Assembly (NCBI RefSeq): GCF_031348265.1
Contig: NZ_CP133771.1
Location: 2,852,001 to 2,916,000, forward strand
Direction: 5' to 3'
Origin: Streptomyces collinus
GTDB lineage: Bacteria; Actinomycetota; Actinomycetes; Streptomycetales; Streptomycetaceae
Length of the DNA: 64,000 bases
A program made the translations under genes and the position numbers. The notes beneath the pieces are model-generated. The model was not told the origin of the DNA. It saw only the letters and a program-made list of their open reading frames with translations, and made no database searches. Positions 44,312 to 55,363 of this stretch are shown here, one piece after another (the stretch's first letter is position 1; each line of letters begins with the position of its first letter).

Positions 44312-44974
44312 TCAGACGCTGCCCGGTGTCACCATGCCCGACTCGTAGGCGACGATGACCAGTTGGGCCCGGTCCCGTACCGCGAGCTTGCCCATGATGC
44401 GGCTGACGTGGGTCTTCGCGGTGAGCGGGCTCAGGCCCAGCGCGTCGGCGATCTCCGTGTTGTTGAGGCCGCGCGCGACCAGCGCGAGCACCTCCCGCTC
44501 CCGGCCGGACAGGCACTCGGGCCCGCCGGTCGCCGGCGCGGAGGGGCTGCGCAGGAACCGCTCGATCAGCCGTGCGGTGGGTCCGGGCGACAGCAGGGAG
44601 TCCCCGGCGGCGACCGTGCGGATGGCGTCGAGGAGTTCGGCCGGCCTGGTGTCCTTGACCAGGAACCCGGAGGCGCCGGCGCGCAGCGCGTCGACGATGT
44701 TCTCGTCGGTGTCGTAGGTGGTGAGGACGAGCACCCGGACGCCCGCGAGATCCTCGTCGGCGGCGATGAGCCGGGTCGCCTCGATGCCGTCCAGGTCGGG
44801 CATGCGGATGTCCATCACCACCAGGTCGGGGCGTGCGCCGCGGGCCAGTTCCACGGCCTGCCGGCCGGTGGCGGCCCGGCCGACGACCTCCATGTCCCGG
44901 GCCGACTCCACGAGCATCGCGAACGCCTCCCGCACCAGCGTCTGATCGTCCGCGAGCAGCACCCGTATGGTCAT
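44312..44974 (-). CDS. NarL/LuxR-family response regulator
   Basis: The protein has 220 residues from ATG 44974. The receiver domain has ADDQ (9-12), the phosphorylatable Asp55 in VVMDIRMPD, and LVKDTRP (Lys). The C-terminal LuxR HTH is LSGREREVLALVARGLNNTE. Overlaps the histidine kinase stop by 4 bases; forms one operon with the kinase and MMPL exporter. Confidence 0.96.
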   Translation of the reverse strand: MTIRVLLADDQTLVREAFAMLVESARDMEVVGRAATGRQAVELARGARPDLVVMDIRMPDLDGIEATRLIAADEDLAGVRVLVLTTYDTDENIVDALRAGASGFLVKDTRPAELLDAIRTVAAGDSLLSPGPTARLIERFLRSPSAPATGGPECLSGREREVLALVARGLNNTEIADALGLSPLTAKTHVSRIMGKLAVRDRAQLVIVAYESGMVTPGSV

Positions 44975-46212
44975 CCGTCCCTCTCCCCCGTCGTGGTCAG
45001 CGGCAGGACCGCGGTGACCTCGAACCCGCCCCCGGTACGCGGTCCGGCGTCGAGTGTGCCACCGACGCTGCGGGCCCGCTCCCGCATGCCGACGAGCCCG
45101 AAGCCCGGTGTGCCGCCCCGGCCCGGGCCGGTGCCGTCGTCGCGGACCGACAGGTGCAGGACGCCCTGCCGCTCCGCCAGTTCGACCTGGACGGCCGGTC
45201 CGGGCCCCGCGTGCCGTACGGCGTTCGTCAGGGCCTCCTGCACGATGCGGTAGGCGGCGGCGCCCACGGCGGGCGGTGCCTGCCGTATCCGGACGGTCTG
45301 CTCGACCCGGGCACCGGCGAGCCGCGCGGCCTCCGCCAGGTCGGGCAGTCCGTCGAGGCCGGGCAGCGGGCCGCGGGCGTCCGGTGAGCCGTGCTCGCGC
45401 AGCACCTCCAGCGTGGTGCGGAGTTCACCGCGCGCGCTGCGGCAGGTCTCGGCGATGTCGTCGAGGGCCTTGGCAACCGTCTCCCGGTCGAGCCGCTCGG
45501 GGTCGGCCGACAGGACGTGGGCGGCGACGGAGGTCTGCACGCCGATGAGGGTGATGCTGTGGGCCAGCAGGTCGTGCAGGTCCCGGGCGATCCGCAGCCG
45601 CTCCTCGGCGACGCGCCGCCGGGCCTCCTCCTCGCGGGTGCGTTCGGCGCGTTCGGCGCGCTCCACGATGGAGGCGACGTACTGGCGGTAGAAGCGCACG
45701 TCGACCCCGCAGAACAGCACGGCGACGACCCAGCCGGAAGCCTTCAGCAGTCCCAGCGCCTCCTGCGCGCTGATGGTGAGCAGCACGCCCACCGCCATGG
45801 TGATGACGCCGATGCCGACCAGGACGGTGCGCAGCGGCCGGCCGGTGACGGCGACGGTGTACAGGGCGACGTAGGCGGCCTGGGTGGCCGCGGTGTGCGG
45901 GTAGTCGAGGAAGTGGTAGGGGAACACGCAGGTGATCACGGCGACCAGGACGAGCACCGGACGGCGGCGGCGCCACACCAGCGGCACGTGGGAGACGAGC
46001 AGCAAGGCCCAGCCAAGCGCGTCGGGCCTGCGGCCGTCGTCGACGAACAGCGCGAGAGCTGCGGCGACAACGGCCACCGAGACGGCGAGCAGCGCGTCGT
46101 TGCGCAGTGCGTGCGGGGCGGTCAGGGGGTCGCGGTTGATCGCGGCCATGATCCGCTCGGCGGACCGCGACCAGGTCGCCTGCGGGGTGGTGGGTGCCTG
46201 CACGGGCATCAT
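44971..46212 (-). CDS. Sensor histidine kinase (HisKA_3 type)
   Basis: The protein has 413 residues from ATG 46212 (MMPVQAPTTPQ); starts further upstream run into the MMPL gene. Five or so membrane helices (about 45-185), then the dimerisation/phosphorylation helix RIARDLHDLLAHSITL and an HATPase domain (ALTNAVRHAGPG, RDDGTGPGRGGTPGFGLVGM). No extracellular sensor domain, so it probably senses the membrane. Likely partner of the coupled NarL-type regulator. Confidence 0.95.
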   Translation of the reverse strand: MMPVQAPTTPQATWSRSAERIMAAINRDPLTAPHALRNDALLAVSVAVVAAALALFVDDGRRPDALGWALLLVSHVPLVWRRRRPVLVLVAVITCVFPYHFLDYPHTAATQAAYVALYTVAVTGRPLRTVLVGIGVITMAVGVLLTISAQEALGLLKASGWVVAVLFCGVDVRFYRQYVASIVERAERAERTREEEARRRVAEERLRIARDLHDLLAHSITLIGVQTSVAAHVLSADPERLDRETVAKALDDIAETCRSARGELRTTLEVLREHGSPDARGPLPGLDGLPDLAEAARLAGARVEQTVRIRQAPPAVGAAAYRIVQEALTNAVRHAGPGPAVQVELAERQGVLHLSVRDDGTGPGRGGTPGFGLVGMRERARSVGGTLDAGPRTGGGFEVTAVLPLTTTGERDG

Positions 46213-46258
46213 CCTCGGCCAGGAAGGCGCCCCTCCGGGAGAGGAGGGACGCCGTCGG

Positions 46259-48355
46259 TCAGCGGACGTCGGCGGCCACCGGTTCCTGCTCCTTCTGCGG
46301 AACCGTCCGCTCCGGCGCGCGGGAGAGCCCGCCCGGCCACCACATCCGCCGCTTGAGCAGCACACTCGCCGTGGTCACCAGGTACGTACGCACCAGGAAG
46401 GTGTCCAGCAGGACCCCCACCGCGATGACGAACCCGAGTTCCACCAGCCCCACCATCGGTAGCGTCGTCAGCACCGCGAACGTCGCCGCGAGCACCACAC
46501 CCGCGGAGGCGATGACCCCGCCGGTCGTCCGCAGGGCGGTGAGCGCCGCGGCCTCCGGCTCGGCTCCCCTTACGGACTCCTCCCGCATCCGGTGCATCAG
46601 GAAGATCCCGTAGTCCACCCCGAGGGCGACCAGGAACACGAAGGACAGCAGCCCGAGCCCGGGATCCGTCCCGCCGAACCCGAAGACCGGCTCGAACACC
46701 AGCCCTCCGATGCCGAGCGCCGCCCCCCAGACCGCGACCACCGCCGCCAGCAGCAGCAACGGCGCGACGAGACTGCGCAGCAGCCCGACCAGGATGACGA
46801 ACACCGCGCCGAGCACCAGCGGCACGATCACCTTCCGGTCCCGCGCCTCGCTCGCGGACAGGTCGATCTGCTGTGCGCTGGGCCCGCCGACGTAGGCGCC
46901 CTCGGGGTCGATCCCGGCCCTCAGTGCCTCGATGGTGCGGGTCTCGGCCGGGGTCTCCGGAGCCGCCGTGGTGAAGACGGCGAGTTCGGTCCACCCCGCC
47001 CCGCTCCGCCCGGGAACCACCTCGGCGACCCCGTCGGTCGCCCGGGCCCGTTCGCCCACCGCCTCGGCCCGTTCCCGGGGCGCGATGACGGTCACGGGCC
47101 GGCTGCTGCGCTCGGGATACTCGCGTGCCAGCGTCTGCATGGCGGTGATGGACTCGGGCCGCTCGGTGAAGGAGTCCTCCTGCTTGATGCTTCCGGACAG
47201 ATTCAGCGTGCCGAGGGCGAGCGCTCCGAGCAGGACGCCTCCGGTGACGAGCACGGTGACGGGCCGCCGTGTCGCCGAGGTGCCCATCGCGGCGAACAGC
47301 GACCGCCGGGCCTTCGGCTCGCTCCCGAACGCCGGGATCAGCGGCCAGAACACCCGCCGCCCCAGCAGGACGAGGACCGCCGGCAGCAGGGTCGTCATGG
47401 CGACCAGCGCGGCGAGCACCCCGACCATGCCGACCGGCCCCATGCCGCTGCTGCTGTTGAGGTCCGCGGCGAGCAGGCACAGCAGCCCGGCCGCGACGGT
47501 CCCCGAGGAGGCGAGGATGGCCGGCCCGCAGCCGCGCAGGGCGGTGCGCATGGCGTCGTACGGCCGCTCGTGGCGCCGCAGTTCCTCGCGGTAGCGGGAG
47601 ATGAGAAGCAGCGCGTAGTCGGTGCCGGCGCCGAGGACGAGCACGGTCATCACGCCGCCGCTCTGGCCGGTGACGGTGACGTCGAACAGTTCGTGCAGCC
47701 CGTACCCGGCGGCCATCGCCACGGCGGCGGCGACCCCGGCCACGGCGAGCGGCACCAGCCACAGGAACGGGCTGCGGTAGATGAGGACGAGCAGCACGGT
47801 GACGACTCCGAGCGTGGCGAGCAGCAAGGTGGCGTCGAGCGTCTCGAACACCTTGTTCATGTCGGTGTTCAGCGCGCCGGGCCCGCCGACCTCGACGCTC
47901 AGCCCGCCGCCGCCGCCCGAGGCGATGTCCCGCACCCCGTCGACGAAGGCGTCCCGGGCCTCCTCGTCCTGGCCCGGCTGGGTGCTGGTGACGGGGTACA
48001 TCAGGGTCGAGCCGTCCTTCGAGGGGATGCCCCGCGGCTCTCCCGTCAGGTCGTAGGCGCCGCTCACCTCGGCGATCTGCTCGTCGGCGGTGCGCCGGTC
48101 GGCGTCGGTCAGGCCGCCGTCCCGGTGGTAGACGAGCACCAGGTCGGTCGCCTCACCGCCCGGCAACTCGTCCTGGATCCGCGCCACCTGGGTGGAGTCG
48201 GCGCTGTCGGGCAGGTAGTCGACGGCGCGGTTCTGCTGGATGTCGGCGAACTTGCCCGCGAGCGGCCCGACCAGCACGAGCGCGGCGAGCCACAGCCCGA
48301 CCACCGCCCAGGGCACGGCCCGCCTGCGCCCGGTACGCGTCCTTACGGCCCCCAT
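46259..48355 (-). CDS. MMPL/RND family transporter
   Basis: The protein has 698 residues from ATG 48355 with GGAGGGA upstream. About twelve helices in two halves with large extracytoplasmic loops (about 35-170 and 400-505). Typical blocks: GAGTDYALLLISRYREEL (about 250) and VFLVALGVDYGIFLMHRMREE (about 590). Exports lipids or hydrophobic drugs. First gene of an operon with a two-component system (47 bases before the kinase), suggesting response to membrane stress. Confidence 0.93.
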   Translation of the reverse strand: MGAVRTRTGRRRAVPWAVVGLWLAALVLVGPLAGKFADIQQNRAVDYLPDSADSTQVARIQDELPGGEATDLVLVYHRDGGLTDADRRTADEQIAEVSGAYDLTGEPRGIPSKDGSTLMYPVTSTQPGQDEEARDAFVDGVRDIASGGGGGLSVEVGGPGALNTDMNKVFETLDATLLLATLGVVTVLLVLIYRSPFLWLVPLAVAGVAAAVAMAAGYGLHELFDVTVTGQSGGVMTVLVLGAGTDYALLLISRYREELRRHERPYDAMRTALRGCGPAILASSGTVAAGLLCLLAADLNSSSGMGPVGMVGVLAALVAMTTLLPAVLVLLGRRVFWPLIPAFGSEPKARRSLFAAMGTSATRRPVTVLVTGGVLLGALALGTLNLSGSIKQEDSFTERPESITAMQTLAREYPERSSRPVTVIAPRERAEAVGERARATDGVAEVVPGRSGAGWTELAVFTTAAPETPAETRTIEALRAGIDPEGAYVGGPSAQQIDLSASEARDRKVIVPLVLGAVFVILVGLLRSLVAPLLLLAAVVAVWGAALGIGGLVFEPVFGFGGTDPGLGLLSFVFLVALGVDYGIFLMHRMREESVRGAEPEAAALTALRTTGGVIASAGVVLAATFAVLTTLPMVGLVELGFVIAVGVLLDTFLVRTYLVTTASVLLKRRMWWPGGLSRAPERTVPQKEQEPVAADVR

Positions 48356-48505
48356 GAGTCCGGCTCCCTCCGGTCGGGTGTCTGGATCGGTCTCCAGACT
48401 CCCGCCGGTCGGGTGCCGGTTCGTCGGGCGTGAGGTCGAATCGGGGCCTACTGCGAGGGGCGGTCCGGGGCTCGTGTTACTCCCCCGGGAGTAACGCCGG
48501 GGGCC

Positions 48506-49204
48506 CTACGAGGGCGTGCGCGCGGCCTCCGCCAGCAGCCGCGTGACGTCGTCCGAGCAGATGGTGAGCGCCGCCCCGACCGTCGCCAGTACGTCCCGCT
48601 CGGCGGGGGTGTAGGGCCCGTCCGCCAGGGCGATGCGGGCGCCCTGGAGCAGGATCGATTCGCGGCCGGCGCCGGCGAGGTGCGGGGCGAGAGGGTCCAG
48701 CGCCTCGTGCAGCTCTATGGCCAGCCCGGCTCCGCAGGGTTCGCCGGTGATCCGGCCGGTGTCCGCCTCCAGCGCCTCGACGAGCGCGGCCAGCTGCTCC
48801 TCCGTGCAGTCGTCGAAGCCGGCTGCGCGCACGGCGAGCACGGCGGCCTCCAGTGCCGTGCGGGAACCGGCGCCGCCCGCGGCCAGCACGGCGAGGGCGA
48901 CGGTGTGCACGGCGTCGCGGAGCATCGCGGAGAAGCGGGTGGTGGTCGGGTGGTCGAGGACGTCGGTGCCGAAGTGGCGGCGGCAGGCCGCGCACTCCAC
49001 GACCGGGCCGGTCTCGCCGCGCGGCAGCACGGGCAGGCCGAGCAGGGTGAAGCGGCGCTGTCCGGTCAGCCGCTGGTAGTTGCGGTCGCCGCCGCAGCCG
49101 GGGCAGAAGAACTCGCCGTCACCGGCGGCCGTCCACGCGGTGCGGGTGCCCAGGATGCGAGAAAGCCTGGCGGCATGGCCGTTTCGTCCCCGTCCTGGCA
49201 GCAC
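48506..49204 (-). CDS. TerB-family protein with N-terminal zinc ribbon
   Basis: The protein has 232 residues from GTG 49204 (GGAGGTG about 4 bases upstream). Cys34-x2-Cys37 (FFCPGCGG) and Cys71-x2-Cys74 (ECAACRRHFG) form a zinc ribbon. The rest is helical, with YTPAERDVLATVGAALTI at the C-terminus, the TerB-like fold linked to tellurite/stress loci. No other ter genes nearby, so a tellurite role is not implied. Confidence 0.85.
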   Translation of the reverse strand: MLPGRGRNGHAARLSRILGTRTAWTAAGDGEFFCPGCGGDRNYQRLTGQRRFTLLGLPVLPRGETGPVVECAACRRHFGTDVLDHPTTTRFSAMLRDAVHTVALAVLAAGGAGSRTALEAAVLAVRAAGFDDCTEEQLAALVEALEADTGRITGEPCGAGLAIELHEALDPLAPHLAGAGRESILLQGARIALADGPYTPAERDVLATVGAALTICSDDVTRLLAEAARTPS

Positions 49205-49415
49205 GTCGCACCTCCGTCACGCCGCACGGCAACGTCGCCGTGCTTGCGTGATGTTAGCCACATCCAAGACGAGGAGTCAGCACCCCGGAGGAGACCTTTC
49301 CGTGACCTCCACAGACAATGGCCGGTATACGACGGGGCTCCACCCGCCGGACATCGGCGGACGGAGCCCCTGCGGCACCGGTGAGCGGCCTACGGCCGCG
49401 AACCCGTACGGCTGG
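49205..49415. other. Intergenic region, TerB gene to leuA end
   Basis: Holds the promoter of the leftward TerB gene and the leuA terminator hairpin (49334-49370). No gene seen. Confidence 0.4.
49334..49370 (-). terminator. leuA terminator hairpin
   Basis: GGGGCTCC (49334-49341) and GGAGCCCC (49363-49370), with an inner CCGCCG/CGGCGG pairing (49344-49349 and 49355-49360). About 45 bases after the leuA stop. Confidence 0.65.
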
Positions 49416-51470
<2,055 letters not shown>

Positions 51471-52532
51471 ATGACGACTCACGGGGGCTTCGAGCCCGTC
51501 TTCTGCACCATCGTTCCGCCTCATGTCCTCGACAAGCTGGCCCAGGCCGAGGACCCCGCACTCGCCGGTCCCGCCCGCCGCACCCTGCAGCGCGACGCCT
51601 TCGAGCGCACCCAGCGCCGCCTCACCACGGTCATCGGCGCCAGTGCCGTCGCCGCGGTCGCCGACGGCAGGCCGCAGCGCACGATCCACGACGCCCGGCA
51701 CGGCACCGACCTGCCCGGCCACAAGGTCCGCGGCGAGGGGGACAAGCCCGGCAAGGACGCCACCGTCAACCGCGCCTACGCCGGTCTCGGCGCCACCTTC
51801 GAGCTGTTCCTCCAGGCCTACCGGCGCGACTCGATCGACGGCAACGGCCTCCCGCTGAACGCGACGGTGCACTACGACCGCGACTACAACAACGCGTTCT
51901 GGAACGGCGAGCAGATGGTCTTCGGCGACGGGGACGGCGAGATCTTCCTGGACTTCACCATCCCGATCGACGTCATCGGCCACGAACTCGCGCACGGCGT
52001 CACGCAGTACACGGCCAACCTCACCTACTTCGGCCAGCCCGGCGCGCTCAACGAGTCCCTGTCGGACGTCTTCGGCGCCCTGATCAAGCAGTACACGCTC
52101 GGCCAGACCGCCGCCGAGGCCGACTGGCTGATCGGCGCGGGCCTGCTCGCCCCGCGGGTGACGGGCACGGCGCTGCGCTCCATGAAGGCGCCGGGCACGG
52201 CGTACGACGACGACGTCCTCGGCAAGGACCCGCAGCCCGCGACGATGGACGACTTCGTGCGCACCGGCCGCGACAACGGCGGTGTCCACATCAACTCGGG
52301 CATCCCGAACCACGCCTTCTACCTCGCGGCCACGGCCCTCGGCGGGCACGCCTGGGAGCGGGCCGGACAGGTCTGGTACGACGTGCTGACCGGCGGCGAG
52401 CTGCGGCAGGACGCGATGTTCGCCGACTTCGCCACGCTCACCGTCAAGGCCGCCCGGGAGCGCTTCGGCGACGGGGAGGAGCTGGACGCCGTCTCGAAGG
52501 GCTGGGAGCAGGTCGGGGTGCGGACCCTGTAG
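51471..52532 (+). CDS. M4 family metallopeptidase (protealysin-like)
   Basis: The protein has 353 residues from ATG 51471. Thermolysin fold: HELAH (171-175) binds zinc, and Glu195 in GALNESLSDVFGAL is the third ligand. NGGVHINSGIPNHAFYL holds the substrate/proton-donor His region. There is no signal peptide, and the short N-terminal propeptide of about 50 residues is like that of protealysin (CTIVPPHVLDKLAQAED), an intracellular or non-classically exported peptidase. The next gene encodes an emfourin-like inhibitor, as in protealysin loci. Confidence 0.95.
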   Translation: MTTHGGFEPVFCTIVPPHVLDKLAQAEDPALAGPARRTLQRDAFERTQRRLTTVIGASAVAAVADGRPQRTIHDARHGTDLPGHKVRGEGDKPGKDATVNRAYAGLGATFELFLQAYRRDSIDGNGLPLNATVHYDRDYNNAFWNGEQMVFGDGDGEIFLDFTIPIDVIGHELAHGVTQYTANLTYFGQPGALNESLSDVFGALIKQYTLGQTAAEADWLIGAGLLAPRVTGTALRSMKAPGTAYDDDVLGKDPQPATMDDFVRTGRDNGGVHINSGIPNHAFYLAATALGGHAWERAGQVWYDVLTGGELRQDAMFADFATLTVKAARERFGDGEELDAVSKGWEQVGVRTL

Positions 52533-52552
52533 TTCCGTACTAGACAGGTGCC

Positions 52553-52819
52553 ATGCGTATTCAGGTGCGGCGCACGGGCGGGTTCGCGGGCATCGAGCGG
52601 TATGCCGAGGTGGACACCTCGGGCCGGCCCGATGCCTCCGAGTGGCACACGCTGGCCGAGCAGGCCCTGGCCGCCGGCCGGAGCACGCCGCCGGTCGGCG
52701 TCCCGGACGGGTTCAGCTACCAGCTCACCGTGGACGGCAGGACGGTGTACTGCGCGGACCCCCGGCTGACGGACGAGCAGCGGAAGCTGATCTCGCGGGT
52801 GCTGAAGGAAGGGGCGTGA
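52553..52819 (+). CDS. Emfourin-like protealysin inhibitor
   Basis: The protein has 88 residues from ATG 52553, 20 bases after the M4 peptidase. The opening MRIQVRRTGGFAGIERYAEV, followed by FSYQLTVDGRTVYCADPRLT, matches the emfourin (M4in) pattern as I remember it: a small slow-tight inhibitor of M4 peptidases encoded next to them. Same strand and near-coupled, so likely an operon that protects the cell from its own peptidase. Confidence 0.8.
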   Translation: MRIQVRRTGGFAGIERYAEVDTSGRPDASEWHTLAEQALAAGRSTPPVGVPDGFSYQLTVDGRTVYCADPRLTDEQRKLISRVLKEGA

Positions 52820-52935
52820 CGAGGGACGGGGCGTGACGCGGAAGGGGCATGACGGGTCCACGTCACCAGCCGGGCAACAGCTCCTTCCCGCCCGGCCGTT
52901 GACTTCCGTTACCGCCGGTACGGATGATCCACCGC

Positions 52936-54258
52936 ATGGCGACTGACGCAGGCAACCCGATCCCCCGCTTCCCGGCCGGCTTCCTCTGGGGCGTGTCCAC
53001 CTCGGCGCACCAGATCGAGGGCGGCGCGGACGAGCGCGAGCCGTCCGTGTGGGACGCCTTCACGGCCGAGCCGGGACGGGTGAAGGACGGCTCCACGGCG
53101 GCGGTGGCCTGCGACCACGTCCACCGCCACCGCGAGGACGTGGCACTCCTGGCCGAGCTGGGCGTGAACGCCTACCGCTTCTCCGTCTCCTGGCCGCGGG
53201 TGCGCTCCGGGAAGGGCCTGGACTTCTACGACCGGCTGGTCGACGACCTGTGCGCGGCGGGGGTCCGCCCCGTCCCGACGCTGTTCCACTGGGACCTGCC
53301 CGCGGACCTGGACTGGCTGGAGCGGGACACGGCCGAGCGCTTCGCCGAGTACGTGTCCCTGGTGGCCGGCCGCCTCGGCGACCGCGTACCGAAGTGGATC
53401 ACCCTGAACGAGCCGGCCGAGCACACCCTGCTGGGCCACGCCCTGGGCGTGCACGCACCGGGCAGGAAGCTGCTGTTCGACGCGCTGCCGGTCGCCCACC
53501 ACCAGCTGCTCGCCCACGGCCTGGCCGTCCGGGCCCTGCGCGCCGCTGGCGCCACGGACATCGGCGTCGCCAACTCGCACGGCCCGACCTGGGCGGCCTC
53601 GACGGAGGCGGCGGACCTGGAGGCGGCGGACTTCTACGACCTGCTGCTGAACCGGCTGTTCGCGGACCCGCTGCTGCTGGGCCGGTACCCGGAGGGCATC
53701 GGCGAGCTGATGCCCGGGGACGTCGAGGCCGACCTGAAGGTGATCGCCGAGCCGCTCGACTGGTACGGGATCAACTACTACGCCCCGACCCGGGTGGGAG
53801 CCCCGCAGGGCGCGGAGATCGAGTTCGGCGGGGTCACCATGCCCGCCGAACTGCCCTTCTCCGTCCGGGAGATCGAGGGCCGGCCGGTCACGGACTTCGG
53901 CTGGCCGGTCGTCCCCGAGGGCCTCACCGAGCTCCTCACCACCTTCCGCGACCGCTACGGCGACCGGCTCCCGCCCGTCGTCATCACCGAGAACGGCTGC
54001 TCGTACCCGGGCGTCGACGACCAGGACCGCATCGCCTACCTGGACGGCCACGTCCGGGCCCTGCACCGGGCCGTGGAGGCGGGCGTCGACGTGCGCGGCT
54101 ACTTCGTGTGGTCCCTGCTCGACAACTTCGAGTGGGCGGAGGGCTACGCACGCCGCTTCGGCCTGGTGCACGTGGATTTCGACACCCTGGAGCGGACCCC
54201 CAAGGCGTCGTACCACTGGTACCGGGAGCTGCTGAGGGCGCAGGGCCCTACGGCTTGA
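52936..54258 (+). CDS. GH1 family beta-glucosidase
   Basis: The protein has 440 residues from ATG 52936 (ATG 52924 also possible; TTGACT and a weak GATGAT upstream allow a leaderless start). Retaining beta-glycosidase: FLWGVSTSAHQIEGG, acid/base Glu159 in TLNEPAEH, nucleophile Glu352 in VVITENG, FVWSLLDNFEW near the end. Cytoplasmic, cleaves cellobiose-type beta-glucosides. Its last 11 bases overlap the convergent methyltransferase gene. Confidence 0.97.
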   Translation: MATDAGNPIPRFPAGFLWGVSTSAHQIEGGADEREPSVWDAFTAEPGRVKDGSTAAVACDHVHRHREDVALLAELGVNAYRFSVSWPRVRSGKGLDFYDRLVDDLCAAGVRPVPTLFHWDLPADLDWLERDTAERFAEYVSLVAGRLGDRVPKWITLNEPAEHTLLGHALGVHAPGRKLLFDALPVAHHQLLAHGLAVRALRAAGATDIGVANSHGPTWAASTEAADLEAADFYDLLLNRLFADPLLLGRYPEGIGELMPGDVEADLKVIAEPLDWYGINYYAPTRVGAPQGAEIEFGGVTMPAELPFSVREIEGRPVTDFGWPVVPEGLTELLTTFRDRYGDRLPPVVITENGCSYPGVDDQDRIAYLDGHVRALHRAVEAGVDVRGYFVWSLLDNFEWAEGYARRFGLVHVDFDTLERTPKASYHWYRELLRAQGPTA

Positions 54259-55060
54259 TGCCCACCCCGGTCCAGAGGCTGACCTCGGCGTCCGTGGGGG
54301 CCTCGCCCTCGGCGGCGTCCGGGCGCCAGCGGTGGCCGACCGCGACGCCCGGCTCCAGCAGGTCCAGGCCGTCGAAGAAGCGGGCGACGTCCGCCCGGGA
54401 GCGGAACTGCACCGGCGTCCCGGCCGAGGTGTAGATGTCGGTGACCTTCTGCCAGGTCGCCGGGTCGAAGTCGGGCGTGCAGTGGCTCAGGGCCAGGGCG
54501 CTGCCCGAGGGCACCACGTCCAGCAGGCGGCGCACGATGCCGTAGGGGTCCTGGGCGTCGGTGACGAAGTGCATCAGGGCGTTGAGGGACAGCGCGACCG
54601 GGCGGCCCAGGTCCAGGACCTCGGCCAGCTCGGGCGCGTCCAGCAGCGACTGCGGGTCGTTGACGTCCGCCTCGATGTACGTGGTGCGACCCTCGGAGGT
54701 GCTGCGCATCAGGCGCTCGGCGTACTTCAGGACGAGCGGGTCGTTGTCGGCGTAGACCACCCGGGCGTCCGGGACGACGGACTGGGCGACCTGGTGGAGG
54801 TTGGGCTCGGTGGGGATGCCGGTGCCGATGTCCAGCCACTGGCGGATGCCGTGCTCACGGGCGAGGACGCGGGTGGCCCGGTGCATGAAGGCCCGGTTCT
54901 CGCGGGCGCACACGAATATCGCGGGGTAGGCCTCGGCGACCCGCTCGGCCGCCAGCTTGTCGACGTCGAAGTGGTCCTTGCCGCCGAGGTAGTAGTCGTA
55001 CATGCGGGCGGAGTGCGGCCTGCTGGTGTCGATGTCCCGCGCGGCCTGCGAGTTGCTCAT
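54248..55060 (-). CDS. SAM-dependent methyltransferase (DUF574 type)
   Basis: The protein has 270 residues from ATG 55060. The S-adenosylmethionine loop is WLDIGTGIPTEPNLHQVAQ. The opening RPHSARMYDYYLGGKDHFDVDK is diagnostic for this actinomycete family of unknown substrate, common beside DUF397/XRE pairs as here. Ends within the 3' end of the GH1 gene. Confidence 0.92.
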   Translation of the reverse strand: MSNSQAARDIDTSRPHSARMYDYYLGGKDHFDVDKLAAERVAEAYPAIFVCARENRAFMHRATRVLAREHGIRQWLDIGTGIPTEPNLHQVAQSVVPDARVVYADNDPLVLKYAERLMRSTSEGRTTYIEADVNDPQSLLDAPELAEVLDLGRPVALSLNALMHFVTDAQDPYGIVRRLLDVVPSGSALALSHCTPDFDPATWQKVTDIYTSAGTPVQFRSRADVARFFDGLDLLEPGVAVGHRWRPDAAEGEAPTDAEVSLWTGVGIKP

Positions 55061-55111
55061 GTGGGGGGCCTCTCGGTGGGGGGTGGTGGTGCGAGTCGGT
55101 CCGGTGGGGCT

Positions 55112-55363
55112 TCAGCGGGCCGTCAGATGGTCGGCGAGGCCCTGCTTGACCCCCGCGACGAACGCGGTGATCTCCTCGGGCGTGTAGATCAGCGCGGGAC
55201 CGGCGGGATCGGCCGACTGGCGCACCGCCACGCGGCCGTCGGCGAGCTGCTTCGTCTCCACGCACTGGCCCCCGTTCGGGCCGCTCCACGGACGTTCCCA
55301 GCCCTGCTCGCCGAGGTCGGACGCGGGCATGCCGTTGTACACGGCTCCCCCGGTGACGGTCAT
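55112..55363 (-). CDS. DUF397 domain protein
   Basis: The protein has 83 residues from ATG 55363, overlapping the XRE stop by 4 bases. WERPWSGPNGGQCVETKQL and VAVRQSADPAGPALIYTPEE match DUF397. Such proteins partner the adjacent DUF5753 XRE regulator in Streptomyces (BldB/AbaA-like pairs) and act like antitoxin or modulator. Confidence 0.93.
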   Translation of the reverse strand: MTVTGGAVYNGMPASDLGEQGWERPWSGPNGGQCVETKQLADGRVAVRQSADPAGPALIYTPEEITAFVAGVKQGLADHLTAR

